A stretch of DNA of 64,000 nt, taken from Tyzzerella sp. (GTDB lineage Bacteria > Bacillota > Clostridia > Lachnospirales > Anaerotignaceae). The position numbers were made by a program, and so were the translations under genes. The stretch spans positions 1 to 64,000 of the forward strand of contig DXZA01000031.1 of assembly GCA_019415525.1 (NCBI GenBank), written 5' to 3'. Of this stretch, positions 7,921 through 16,547 are shown piece by piece. A model generated the notes under the pieces. It saw only the letters and a list, made by a program, of their open reading frames with translations, ran no database searches and was not told the origin of the DNA. Within the stretch, counting starts at the first letter, position 1. Each line of letters begins with the position of its first letter.

Positions 7921-8682
7921 ATGTATTATAATGATTTTGAAAAATGTGTAGATAGTGGTAAAAATAAAATTGAATTTATGAAAAAATCATTTTTTGGGTA
8001 TTGTATAAGCTCTATTATGGCTGGAATGTATATAGGTCTTGCTGTTATACTTGTGAATACAATAGGTACATATATAGATAATGGCTTTGCAAAAATACTT
8101 ATGGGAGCAGGCTTTTCATTAGGTTTATGTCTTGTTGTAATATGTGGAGCAGAACTTTTTACAGGTAATGTATTTTTTATAGCTTCTGGAACTTTTCATA
8201 AAAAAATAAATGTTTTTAGTGGTATAAAACTTCTTTTTGTATGTTATATAGGAAATTTTGTAGGTTCTGTAATTGTTTCTATATTGGTTTTTATGGGTGG
8301 TATATTAGAAAATGAAAGTATAGCTTTATTTATGAATAATTCTGCTGTTTCAAAAATGCTTATGAGTGGTAACCATATATTTTTTAAAGCTATATTATGT
8401 AATATGCTTGTATGTCTTGCTGTATGGGCAGCTATGAGATGTAAAAGTGAGTCTGGTAAAATAATAATGATGTTTTTATGTATATTTGCATTTGTTGTTT
8501 CAGGTTATGAGCATTGTATAGCTAATATGACACTTATGACTTCTGTTTTAATTTCAAATTTTTCAGAAGGTGCAACAGTTTATGGATTTATACATAATAT
8601 TATATTTTCTACATTAGGGAATATTGTTGGGGGAAGTATTTTTGTTGCTTTACCATATTATATTATTTCAAAATATAAATAA
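7921..8682 (+). CDS. Formate/nitrite transporter family channel
   Basis: A 253-residue membrane protein of the FNT family (FocA/NirC/HSC fold) with about six helices. Family marks are GAELFTGNVFF after the second helix, CNMLVCLAVWAAMR, and the pore region GYEHCIANM with the conserved histidine. The ATG at 7921 follows AGAAAGGG. An earlier in-frame GTG at 7891 lies at the edge of the riboswitch terminator and lacks a site. Control by a ZTP riboswitch fits a formate channel, because ZTP signals shortage of 10-formyl-tetrahydrofolate. Formate is therefore the likelier substrate; this is inference from the switch. Confidence 0.9.
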   Translation: MYYNDFEKCVDSGKNKIEFMKKSFFGYCISSIMAGMYIGLAVILVNTIGTYIDNGFAKILMGAGFSLGLCLVVICGAELFTGNVFFIASGTFHKKINVFSGIKLLFVCYIGNFVGSVIVSILVFMGGILENESIALFMNNSAVSKMLMSGNHIFFKAILCNMLVCLAVWAAMRCKSESGKIIMMFLCIFAFVVSGYEHCIANMTLMTSVLISNFSEGATVYGFIHNIIFSTLGNIVGGSIFVALPYYIISKYK

Positions 8683-8712
8683 AAATGGTGTCTTTTAAAG
8701 ACACCATTTTTT
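8681..8712. terminator. Bidirectional terminator between the FNT gene and fruA
   Basis: A long palindromic stem, AAAATGGTGTCTTT with AAAGACACCATTTT, is flanked by A and T runs. It serves the convergent genes on both strands. Confidence 0.85.
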
Positions 8713-8754
8713 AGGTAATATTTAGATAAGGTAAGGTATTTTATATGAATTATT

Positions 8755-10638
8755 TTATTTATTAACTGTCTTTTTTAATACTCCTAAAAGAACCATTCCT
8801 ACAACTGCACCAACAGCAAGAGCAATAAGATATCCTATGCTATTTCCTATAACAGGAACAACGAATATACCACCGTGTGGAGCTCTTAATGTACAACCAA
8901 AGAACATTGAAAGTCCACCTGCTACACCAGCTCCTATTGCACAAGAAGGAATTACTCTTAATGGGTCAGAAGCTGCAAAAGGAATTGCACCTTCAGTTAT
9001 GAATGAAAGTCCCATAATATAGTTTACAGGGCCAGATTTTCTTTCTGCTTCTGTAAATTTATGTTTAAAGAATGTTGTTGCAAGAGCTATTGCAAGAGGT
9101 GGAACCATACCACCAATCATAACTGCTGCCATAATATCATACTGTCCACTTGCTATTGAAGCACTACCAAATACATAGGCTGCTTTATTTATAGGGCCAC
9201 CCATATCTATTGCCATCATAGCACCAAGAATTATACCAAGGAAAACTTTACTTCCTGAACCCATAGAATTTAATGTATCAAAAAGTAATGTATTTAAAGC
9301 ACCAACAGGTGGATTTACTATAAATATTATAATTGCCCCTATAAGAAGTATACCAAATACAGGGTAGAGTAATACTGGTTTTAAACCATCAAGGCTTTGT
9401 GGAAGCTTATCAAATACTTTTTTGAGGAATAACATAAGGTAACCTGCAATAAAACCAGCTACAAGTGCACCTAAAAATCCGCTACCACCACTATTTGCTA
9501 AATAACCACCAACAAAACCAACTGCAAGAGCAGGTCTATCTGCTATACTCATTGCTATAAATCCTGCAAGTACAGGAAGCATAAATGAGAATGCACCATC
9601 ACCAACAGACTTAAGGAATGCAGCTAATGGTGTGTTGCTTCCGAAGTTTGAAGGGTCTATTGTAAAATCATCAAAAAGGAATGCTAATGCAATAAGTATA
9701 CCGCCACCAATAACGAATGGAAGCATATGTGATACACCATTCATAAGGTGCATGTATATCTGATGTCCTATACTTCCATTTGCTTTTTCTGTGCTTTCAT
9801 CAGCTGTATTATCAGCATGGAATATTGGAGCATCTTCTTTCATAGCACGTGTTAAAAGTTCTTCTGTTTTATGAATACCATCAGCAACTTTTGTAACAAT
9901 TACTTTTTTACCATCAAAACGATTCATTTCTACTTTTTTATCAGCTGCAACTATTATACATTTTGCATTTTCAATTTCTTCTTTAGTAAGTACATTTTTT
10001 GCACCGCTAGAACCATTTGTTTCAACTTTTATTTTAATTCCCATTTCTTCGCCTTTTTTTGTGAGGGCTTCTGCTGCCATAAATGTATGGGCAATACCTG
10101 TTGGGCAAGCTGTTACTGCAAGTACATCAAAGTATTCATTTGTTGATACAGAAGTTTCTTCTTTATAATCATCACTAAATTTTTCTCTTTCAGCTTTATC
10201 TATTATTTCAAGATATTCATCAGCATTTTTTGCATTCATAAGATTTTTTCTGAAATCTTCATCCATTAAAAGCATTGAAAGACGCTGTAAAACTTCAATA
10301 TGAAGGTCTGCACCTTCAGCAGGAGCTGCAATCATAAAGAAAAGATTTGAAGGCTGTCCGTCAAGTGCTTCATAATCTACTCCGGAAGGAACTGTCATAG
10401 AGGCAAGACCTGGTGTTTTTACAGCAGCAACTTTTGCATGTGGTATTGCTATACCATCACCTATTCCTGTTGTACCAGAAGCTTCTCTTGCAAGAATACC
10501 ATTTTTATACTCTTCTTTATTAAAAAGGTGGTCACCTTTATCCATAAGGTCAACAAGTGTGTTTATAGCATCACTTTTTGATTGAACAGAGGCATTTAAC
10601 ATAATTGACTCTTTTTTAAGTAATTCAGTTATTTTCAC
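8755..10638 (-). CDS. fruA: Fructose PTS EIIABC
   Basis: A 627-residue three-domain fructose permease. EIIA (about 1-145) carries GIAIPHAKV with the phosphorylated His67. EIIB (about 168-265) has VTACPTGIAHTFMAAEAL with Cys178. EIIC (about 295-627) is a multi-helix fructose channel with GFVGGYLANSGGSGFLGAL and PHGGIFVVP. It imports fructose as fructose-1-phosphate. The start is GTG after AAGGAGGAG. It is the last gene of the fruR-fruK-fruA operon, 19 bases after fruK, an arrangement conserved in Firmicutes. Confidence 0.95.
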   Translation of the reverse strand: MKITELLKKESIMLNASVQSKSDAINTLVDLMDKGDHLFNKEEYKNGILAREASGTTGIGDGIAIPHAKVAAVKTPGLASMTVPSGVDYEALDGQPSNLFFMIAAPAEGADLHIEVLQRLSMLLMDEDFRKNLMNAKNADEYLEIIDKAEREKFSDDYKEETSVSTNEYFDVLAVTACPTGIAHTFMAAEALTKKGEEMGIKIKVETNGSSGAKNVLTKEEIENAKCIIVAADKKVEMNRFDGKKVIVTKVADGIHKTEELLTRAMKEDAPIFHADNTADESTEKANGSIGHQIYMHLMNGVSHMLPFVIGGGILIALAFLFDDFTIDPSNFGSNTPLAAFLKSVGDGAFSFMLPVLAGFIAMSIADRPALAVGFVGGYLANSGGSGFLGALVAGFIAGYLMLFLKKVFDKLPQSLDGLKPVLLYPVFGILLIGAIIIFIVNPPVGALNTLLFDTLNSMGSGSKVFLGIILGAMMAIDMGGPINKAAYVFGSASIASGQYDIMAAVMIGGMVPPLAIALATTFFKHKFTEAERKSGPVNYIMGLSFITEGAIPFAASDPLRVIPSCAIGAGVAGGLSMFFGCTLRAPHGGIFVVPVIGNSIGYLIALAVGAVVGMVLLGVLKKTVNK

Positions 10639-10657
10639 AATAACTCCTCCTTATTTT

Positions 10658-11560
10658 TTATAATCTGTTTAAGATTTCCAAAACTTCTTCTTTTGTAGCA
10701 AGATATTTTGAAAAAGCACTTGCACTACCAGAGGCAATACCTGTTTTAAAAGCTTCTTCATAATTTTTATTTTTAAGATAACCTGCAATAAATCCGGCTA
10801 CCATTGAATCTCCAGCACCTACTGAGTTAACAACTTTTCCTTTTGGTGCAGGACTTTTATATACTTCACCTTTTTCTGTAATCATTATTGCACCATCACC
10901 AGCTCTTGATATAAGTACATTTTTTGCACCCATATCTTGAAGTTTTTTTGCATATTCTACTATTTCATCTTCTGTTTTTAATGTTACACCAAACATTTCA
11001 CCAAGTTCATGATTATTTGGTTTTATAAGAAATGGATTATATTTAAGAACATTTAAAAGTAAATCTTTTGTAGCATCAACTATTATTTTTATACCTTTTA
11101 AATGAAGCATTTCCATTATTTTTTCATATATATCCTGTGGAAGTGAAGTAGGAACACTTCCTGCAAGAACAAGAATATCATCTTCTTTAAGGTCATTTAA
11201 TTTTTTATAAAGTAATTCAAGTTCTTCTTTATCTATTGAAGGCCCTGTGCAGTTTATTTCTGTTTCTAATTCTGATTTTATTTTTACATTTATTCTAGAA
11301 AGACCATTTTTTAATGTTATAAAATCAGTATTTATACCAAACTCTTTTGCACCATTTTCAATTTCTTTTCCTGTAAAACCTGCAACAAAACCAAGTGCTA
11401 TATTGTCATAACCAAGATTTTTAAGTACAGTTGATACGTTTATACCTTTTCCTCCGCTTAAAATCATCTCTGATGAACTTCTGTTAGTTTCACCAAGTTT
11501 AAGATTTTCAACGTTTATAATATAGTCTAATGACGGATTAAAAGTAACAGTATAAATCAT
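10658..11560 (-). CDS. fruK: 1-phosphofructokinase
   Basis: A 300-residue PfkB-family sugar kinase that phosphorylates fructose-1-phosphate to fructose-1,6-bisphosphate with ATP. The N-terminal MIYTVTFNPSLDYIINV and the first signature GGKGINVSTVLKNLG (around 38-52) are typical of FruK. The second signature VNSVGAGDSMVAGFIAGYL carries the catalytic base in GAGD (near 250). It begins one base after the fruR stop and is followed by fruA, so translation is probably coupled. Tagatose-6-phosphate kinase is a homologous alternative, but the fruA neighbour argues against it. Confidence 0.95.
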   Translation of the reverse strand: MIYTVTFNPSLDYIINVENLKLGETNRSSSEMILSGGKGINVSTVLKNLGYDNIALGFVAGFTGKEIENGAKEFGINTDFITLKNGLSRINVKIKSELETEINCTGPSIDKEELELLYKKLNDLKEDDILVLAGSVPTSLPQDIYEKIMEMLHLKGIKIIVDATKDLLLNVLKYNPFLIKPNNHELGEMFGVTLKTEDEIVEYAKKLQDMGAKNVLISRAGDGAIMITEKGEVYKSPAPKGKVVNSVGAGDSMVAGFIAGYLKNKNYEEAFKTGIASGSASAFSKYLATKEEVLEILNRL

Positions 11561-11561
11561 A

Positions 11562-12308
11562 TTACATTACCTCCACTACTTCAGTTTCTTTTTTTATATC
11601 TTCATCTGTAAGTTTATCTGTTATAATTATTCCTTCGGAAAGTTTGCTAAATGTTACAGAGGAAATTTTTCCGAATTTTGATGAGTCACAAAGTATATAG
11701 CATTTTCCACATTGTGCCATAGCACCTTTTTTAGTAAGTGCTTCATTTAAATCAGGTGTACTAAATTGAGCTTTTTTTGTAACACCATTTACACCAAAAA
11801 ATCCTTTTGTAAAATTATATTTTTTAAGACTTTCAAGTGTTTCATTACCTATAAGTGCTTCTGTTGTATTTTTAAATTCTCCCCCAGTAACAAATACTTT
11901 AAACCCTTTTTTTGAAAGTTTTATTGCATGATTTATAGCATTTGTAACAAAAATAGCATTTTTCTCTGTTATGTAGTCGATTATACATTCTGTTGTTGTA
12001 CCAGCATCAATGAATATAAAATCATCTTCTTCTATAAGAGAAGCTGCAAATTTTCCTATTAATTTCTTTTGCTCTTTATTAATATCATATCTTACAGATA
12101 CTGCATCATCTTTTGTAGTATAGTCCATATCTATGGCAGTAGCTCCACCATGAACCTTTATAAGTTTTCCTAGCCTATGAAGAGCATTTAAGTCTCTTCG
12201 TATAGTTGATTCTGAGGAGTTTAATAATTCAGTAAGTTCTTGTACTGTAACTGATTTCTTTTCGCTGATAATTTTTAAAATCTTATTGAATCTTTCTTCG
12301 GTTAACAT
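11562..12308 (-). CDS. fruR: DeoR-family fructose operon repressor
   Basis: A 248-residue DeoR-family regulator. The N-terminal winged helix includes VTVQELTELLNSSESTIRRD (about 20-39) and the family extension KLIKVHGGA. The C-terminal sugar-phosphate sensor domain contains FIDAGTTTECI and FFGVNGV. The expected ligand is fructose-1-phosphate, which releases the repressor from DNA. It is the first gene of the fru operon and so controls itself. Tandem repeats just upstream (12337-12393) look like its operators. Confidence 0.92.
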   Translation of the reverse strand: MLTEERFNKILKIISEKKSVTVQELTELLNSSESTIRRDLNALHRLGKLIKVHGGATAIDMDYTTKDDAVSVRYDINKEQKKLIGKFAASLIEEDDFIFIDAGTTTECIIDYITEKNAIFVTNAINHAIKLSKKGFKVFVTGGEFKNTTEALIGNETLESLKKYNFTKGFFGVNGVTKKAQFSTPDLNEALTKKGAMAQCGKCYILCDSSKFGKISSVTFSKLSEGIIITDKLTDEDIKKETEVVEVM

Positions 12309-12336
12309 GTTATCCTCTCCCTAAAAATAATATATC

Positions 12337-12393
12337 ATCAAAAACAATCAAAATCAATCATATAAATTGATATAAAACAATCAAAAACAGTCA
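12337..12393 (-). promoter_or_regulatory. Repeated FruR-type operator elements
   Basis: On the coding strand of fruR, the leader carries several direct copies of TGATTGTTTT or TGATTGATTTT in two groups (12337-12360 and 12375-12393). Related GTCAAAA repeats occur at 12491-12510. DeoR-family repressors bind such spaced direct repeats, and the position upstream of fruR fits autoregulation. A candidate -10 hexamer TATAAT lies on the minus strand near 12455; the matching -35 is unclear. Confidence 0.6.
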
Positions 12394-12543
12394 GGATAAT
12401 TATATAATGTGCATACAAATTTAATATGATTGACGTTTATAATAAAATTATATCATAGTTTTAGGTTATTTTGACAGTTTCAAAACTAAAACGGTCAAAA
12501 TCCGTCAAAAAATAAATATGATAAATTTTATCTAAAAAATATA

Positions 12544-12605
12544 TTGACACTAAAAAATAATTGTATATAATTTAATTATAAAACACTACACCCCCCTAGG
12601 GTATA
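12544..12605 (+). promoter_or_regulatory. copA promoter with CsoR operator
   Basis: TTGACA (12544-12549) and TATAAT (12566-12571) are 16 bases apart. Just downstream, TACACCCCCCTAGGGTATA (12587-12605) is the G/C-tract inverted repeat typical of CsoR operators. It lies between the -10 box and the ribosome binding site, so bound CsoR would block transcription. Cu(I) binding by CsoR, encoded two genes later, should release it. Confidence 0.88.
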
Positions 12606-12619
12606 TAAGGAGGATAGAT

Positions 12620-15142
12620 ATGAAACAAAAATTTGATGTTACAGGTATGACTTGCAGTGCTTGCTCTGCACATGTTAAAAAAAGTGTCTGTAAGCTTGAG
12701 GGTATTGAAAATGTAAATGTAAATCTTTTGCAAAATTCAATGACTGTTGAGTATGATGAAAATATTTGTAATGATAATAAAATTATAAATGCCGTTATTG
12801 AAGGTGGATATGGTGCTTCTGTAAAAGGAAAATCAAATATTGAAAGTAAAAAACCTGTTGAAAATGAAATGAAAGATATGGAAAAAAGACTTAAGTTATC
12901 ATTTTTATTTTTAATTCCACTTTTTTATATTTCTATGGGGCATATGATGGGCTTCCCTTTGCCTAATATATTAACAGACCATGAAAATATTATGATTTTT
13001 GCACTTACACAGCTTTTTTTAACACTTCCTATAATGTATATAAACAGAAAATATTTTCAGGTAGGGTATAAAACTCTTTTTATGAAATCACCTAATATGG
13101 ACTCACTTATTGCTCTTGGTTCATCAGCAGCAGCAATTTATAGTATATATGCTATTTTTAGTATGGGTTATTATATGGGGCATGGAAATATGGAAGCTGC
13201 TCATAGTTATGGTATGGATTTATATCTTGAGTCGGCAGGAATGATACTTACTCTTATAACTGTTGGAAAATATCTTGAAGCACGTTCTAAAGGTAAAACA
13301 TCAGAGGCTATTTCAAAACTTATAAATCTTACACCTAAAACAGCTATTGTGGAGCGTAATGGTATTGAAATAGAAATTCAATCATCAGATATAATTGTTG
13401 GTGATATAGTTATTGTTAAATCCGGAAAAATAATACCTGTTGACGGAGTTATAACAGAGGGAAGTTCATCAGTTGATGAGTCAGCAATAACAGGAGAAAG
13501 TATACCTGTTGAAAAAAATATTGGTGATAAAGTTATAGGTGCAACTGTAAATAAATCAGGTTATTTTAAATTTAAAGCAACAAAAGTTGGAGAAGATACA
13601 ACACTTTCTCAAATTATAAAACTTGTTGAGGAGGCATCAGGCTCAAAAGCACCTATTGCAAAATTAGCAGATAAAGTAAGTGGTATATTTGTACCTGTTG
13701 TTATAACAATAGCTCTTATTTCTGCAATAGTATGGCTTATTGTTGGTGAAAGCTTTGCTTTTGCTCTTTCAATAGGTATATCAGTACTTGTAATATCTTG
13801 TCCGTGTGCTTTAGGACTTGCAACACCTACTGCAATAATGGTTGGTACTGGAAAAGGAGCAGAAAATGGTATACTTGTTAAATCGGCAGAAAGCCTTGAA
13901 ACTGCTCATAAAATAAATACAGTAATACTTGATAAAACAGGAACTGTAACAGAAGGAAAGCCAAAAGTAACAGATATTATAACAGCAAGTGGGGTATTTG
14001 AAAATAAACTTTTAAGACCAGCATATGCTATTGAAAATGTATCTGAACACCCTCTTGCAGAAGCTATAACTGAATATTGTTCAAAAAATAATATTGAGCT
14101 TGGAAAAATAGAAGATTTTACAGCTATTGCCGGACAGGGGGTTTTTGCTTATTATAATGGTAAAAAAATATATTCAGGCAATATTAAAATGATGATAGAA
14201 AATAATATTGATACAAAAGGTCTTGAAATAGAAGGTGAACGACTTTCTAAAGAGGGAAAAACACCTTTATATTTTGCAGAAGATAAAAAGATACTTGGTA
14301 TTATAGCTGTTGCAGATGTAATAAAACCTACAAGTGCAAAAGCTATAAAAGAATTTGAAAATATGGGTATTGAAGTTTATATGCTTACAGGAGATAATAA
14401 AAATACAGCAGAAGCAATAGGAAAACAAGCAGGCATATCTCATATTATTTCAGATGTTTTACCACAAGATAAAGAAAGTGAAGTAAGAAAAATACAATCT
14501 ATGGGAAAAGTTGTTGCTATGATTGGTGATGGTATAAATGATGCTCCTGCTCTTGTAAGAGCTGATGTTGGAATAGCTATTGGTGCTGGAACTGATATAG
14601 CTATTGAGTCAGCAGATATTGTGCTTATGAAAAGTGACCTTCTTGATGCAGTTTCAGCAGTACAGCTTAGTAAGGCTGTAATAAAAAATATAAAAGAAAA
14701 CCTATTTTGGGCATTCTTTTATAATACAATAGGTATACCTTTGGCAGCAGGTGTATTTTATGCTTCATTTGGATTAAAATTAAATCCTATGTTTGGAGCA
14801 GCAGCAATGAGCCTTAGTTCGGTTTTTGTTGTATCAAATGCTTTAAGATTAAAGTTTTTCAAGCCTTCATTTGGAAAGATTGAAAATAATAAAAATACAG
14901 TTGAAAATAAAAAAGAAGAAAAGGAGAGAATATTTATGGAAAAAACAATGATTATTGAAGGTATGATGTGCAACCATTGTACAGGTAGAGTTGATAAGGC
15001 TCTTAATGATATTGATGGAGTAACAGCAAAGGTAAGTCTTGATGATAAAGCTGCTTATTGCACACTTTCAAAAGATATTGATGAAGAAGTACTTGTTCAG
15101 GCTGTTACAGATGCAGGATATAAAGTAATTGATATAAAGTAA
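12620..15142 (+). CDS. copA: Copper-exporting P1B-type ATPase with C-terminal CopZ-like domain
   Basis: An 840-residue membrane ATPase that pumps Cu(I) out of the cell. An N-terminal heavy-metal domain carries GMTCSAC (9-15). Eight membrane helices follow in the usual arrangement, with the actuator motif TGES (291-294), the transport site CPC (394-396), the phosphorylated DKTGT with Asp438, the SEHPLAEA motif, and GDGINDAP near 640. After the last helices a charged Asn/Lys/Glu linker (about 748-772) leads to a second metal domain with GMMCNHC (781-787). That tail begins at Met773, preceded by its own ribosome binding site. CsoR follows, and the CsoR operator sits upstream. Confidence 0.95.
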   Translation: MKQKFDVTGMTCSACSAHVKKSVCKLEGIENVNVNLLQNSMTVEYDENICNDNKIINAVIEGGYGASVKGKSNIESKKPVENEMKDMEKRLKLSFLFLIPLFYISMGHMMGFPLPNILTDHENIMIFALTQLFLTLPIMYINRKYFQVGYKTLFMKSPNMDSLIALGSSAAAIYSIYAIFSMGYYMGHGNMEAAHSYGMDLYLESAGMILTLITVGKYLEARSKGKTSEAISKLINLTPKTAIVERNGIEIEIQSSDIIVGDIVIVKSGKIIPVDGVITEGSSSVDESAITGESIPVEKNIGDKVIGATVNKSGYFKFKATKVGEDTTLSQIIKLVEEASGSKAPIAKLADKVSGIFVPVVITIALISAIVWLIVGESFAFALSIGISVLVISCPCALGLATPTAIMVGTGKGAENGILVKSAESLETAHKINTVILDKTGTVTEGKPKVTDIITASGVFENKLLRPAYAIENVSEHPLAEAITEYCSKNNIELGKIEDFTAIAGQGVFAYYNGKKIYSGNIKMMIENNIDTKGLEIEGERLSKEGKTPLYFAEDKKILGIIAVADVIKPTSAKAIKEFENMGIEVYMLTGDNKNTAEAIGKQAGISHIISDVLPQDKESEVRKIQSMGKVVAMIGDGINDAPALVRADVGIAIGAGTDIAIESADIVLMKSDLLDAVSAVQLSKAVIKNIKENLFWAFFYNTIGIPLAAGVFYASFGLKLNPMFGAAAMSLSSVFVVSNALRLKFFKPSFGKIENNKNTVENKKEEKERIFMEKTMIIEGMMCNHCTGRVDKALNDIDGVTAKVSLDDKAAYCTLSKDIDEEVLVQAVTDAGYKVIDIK
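14921..14938 (+). promoter_or_regulatory. Internal ribosome binding site for a CopZ-like product inside copA
   Basis: AAGGAG (14921-14926) stands nine bases before an in-frame ATG (14936-14938), codon 773 of copA. Initiation here would give a separate 68-residue protein, 14936-15142, starting MEKTMIIEGMMCNHCTG and with the size and fold of the chaperone CopZ. The preceding linker codons are A-rich and look like a former intergenic region. Confidence 0.65.
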
Positions 15143-15173
15143 TTGATATAAAATAAGCTTTTTGGAGGTTTCT

Positions 15174-15437
15174 ATGCAAGCAGATAAGAAACAGATTAAC
15201 AGACTCCTTAAAACAGCTTATGGACAGCTTGAAGGTATAATGAGAATGGTTGAAGATGATAGATATTGTATAGATATTTCAAACCAAATTCTTGCAACAG
15301 AAGCTGTTTTAAGACGTGCCAATAAAGAGATACTTAAAGCACATATGAAATCTTGTGTTAAAAATGCTATTTCTGAAGGTGGCGGAGATGATAAAATAAA
15401 TGAAGTTATTGAAATATTAGATAAAATTTCAAAATAA
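15174..15437 (+). CDS. csoR: Copper-sensing repressor CsoR
   Basis: An 87-residue all-helical repressor of the CsoR/RcnR family. The Cu(I) ligands Cys32 (DDRYCIDI), His57 and Cys61 (AHMKSC) form the Cys-His-Cys set diagnostic of copper sensors, unlike nickel or formaldehyde sensors. The N-terminal KKQINRLLKTAYGQLEGI is the DNA-binding helix region. The ATG at 15174 lies five bases after GGAGG; a TTG at 15162 overlaps that site and is not used. It follows copA by 31 bases and should be co-transcribed, giving feedback through the operator upstream of copA. Confidence 0.93.
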   Translation: MQADKKQINRLLKTAYGQLEGIMRMVEDDRYCIDISNQILATEAVLRRANKEILKAHMKSCVKNAISEGGGDDKINEVIEILDKISK

Positions 15438-15443
15438 TATTTT

Positions 15444-15480
15444 AAAGAAAATCAAATATATATTTGATTTTCTTTTTTTT
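15444..15480 (+). terminator. Intrinsic terminator of copA-csoR
   Basis: The AT-rich stem AAAGAAAATCAAATA pairs with TATTTGATTTTCTTT and is followed by further T residues. Confidence 0.8.
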
Positions 15481-15534
15481 ATATATTTTTTCTGATATAA
15501 TCTAAAATAAAATTTTATTTAAAGGTGGTTATAT

Positions 15535-16302
15535 ATGAAAACAGCAATACTTGTAGTAAGTTTTGGTACAAGCTATGAAGACACACTTAAGAAAAATATT
15601 ACTGCTCTTGAAAATGATATAAAAGAATGTTTTAAGGAATATGAAGTTCGTAGGGCTTTTACAAGTGGATTTATAATTAATAAACTTAAAACAAAAATGA
15701 ATATTGAAATTGATAATGTTGAAACTGCTCTTGATAAACTTTCAAATGATGGCTATGAAAAAGTTATATGTCAGCCTACTCATATTATGAATGGTTTTGA
15801 ATATGAAAAGTTTGTAAAAATGGCAGAGTCAAAAAGACATCTTTTTAAAGATATAGTTATAGGTGAACCATTACTTTTTGGTACAGAAGATAATGAAAAT
15901 ATTGTTGATTGTCTTAAGAATGAATTTAAAGAGTATAAAGAAAGTGCTATTGTATTTATGGGACATGGTACAGAACATCCTTCAAACAGTATTTATGCAG
16001 CAATAGACTATATGATGAAAGATAGAGGATTTGAAAATGGATTTATGGGTACTGTTGAGGGCTATCCAGAAATAGAGTCTGTTGTTAATACAGTTAAAAG
16101 AAATGGATATAAAAATATAATTTTAACACCATTTATGCTTGTTGCCGGTGACCATGCAAATAATGATATGACAGGTGAAGAAGACTCTTGGGAAAATATA
16201 TTTAAAAATCAAGGATTTAATGTTAAATGTATAGTTAAAGGTCTTGGGGAATATAAGAGCATAAGAAATTTATATACAGCTAAATTAAAAGCATTAATAT
16301 AA
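15535..16302 (+). CDS. cbiK: Sirohydrochlorin cobaltochelatase (CbiK type)
   Basis: A 255-residue class II chelatase that inserts cobalt into (precorrin-2) sirohydrochlorin in anaerobic cobalamin synthesis. Active-site residues fall at the positions I recall for Salmonella CbiK: His144 in FMGHGTEHPS, Glu175 in GTVEGYP and His207 in VAGDHANND. Glu89 in GFEYEKF is also kept. No signal peptide is present, so it is cytoplasmic, unlike the exported haem-binding CbiK variants. No other cobalamin genes are in the window, so it is isolated here. A sirohaem-type chelatase role is a minor alternative. Confidence 0.9.
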   Translation: MKTAILVVSFGTSYEDTLKKNITALENDIKECFKEYEVRRAFTSGFIINKLKTKMNIEIDNVETALDKLSNDGYEKVICQPTHIMNGFEYEKFVKMAESKRHLFKDIVIGEPLLFGTEDNENIVDCLKNEFKEYKESAIVFMGHGTEHPSNSIYAAIDYMMKDRGFENGFMGTVEGYPEIESVVNTVKRNGYKNIILTPFMLVAGDHANNDMTGEEDSWENIFKNQGFNVKCIVKGLGEYKSIRNLYTAKLKALI

Positions 16303-16387
16303 ATTTTTTATATTACTATAATCTTAAATATTACTTAAATATATAGACATAATTATATTTTACTATTATAATAATTAGTATAATTGT

Positions 16388-16470
16388 TAAGATTTTATAT
16401 CTTAGCAATACTCCATCACACCAATAAAGCAACTCCGCTGCTCCTCACAGCGGAGTTGTTTTATTTTTTT
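16388..16470 (+). ncRNA. Candidate small RNA with a CUCCUC terminator loop
   Basis: No gene lies between cbiK and the next CDS, yet there is a compact structured unit. TATAAT-like sequence near 16378 is followed by a 6-bp hairpin (TAAGAT/ATCTTA, 16388-16404) and an unpaired C-rich stretch. Then comes a strong terminator, CAACTCCGCTG with CAGCGGAGTTG (16430-16458) plus a T tract. The terminator loop CTCCTCA complements Shine-Dalgarno GAGGAG, as in C-rich-loop regulatory RNAs of Firmicutes. It could instead be a distant terminator for cbiK, about 128 bases past its stop. Confidence 0.45.
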
Positions 16471-16547
16471 GCATTTAAAAGAATACTTTTAAAAATATAT
16501 TTAATGGTTTAAAATAGAATAAATATTTATATATTGGGGGAATTATA

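Noticed and set aside
9871..10146. Plus-strand Phe/Cys-rich frame inside fruA
   Set aside because: Typical antisense shadow of the fruA EIIB region, without a ribosome binding site.
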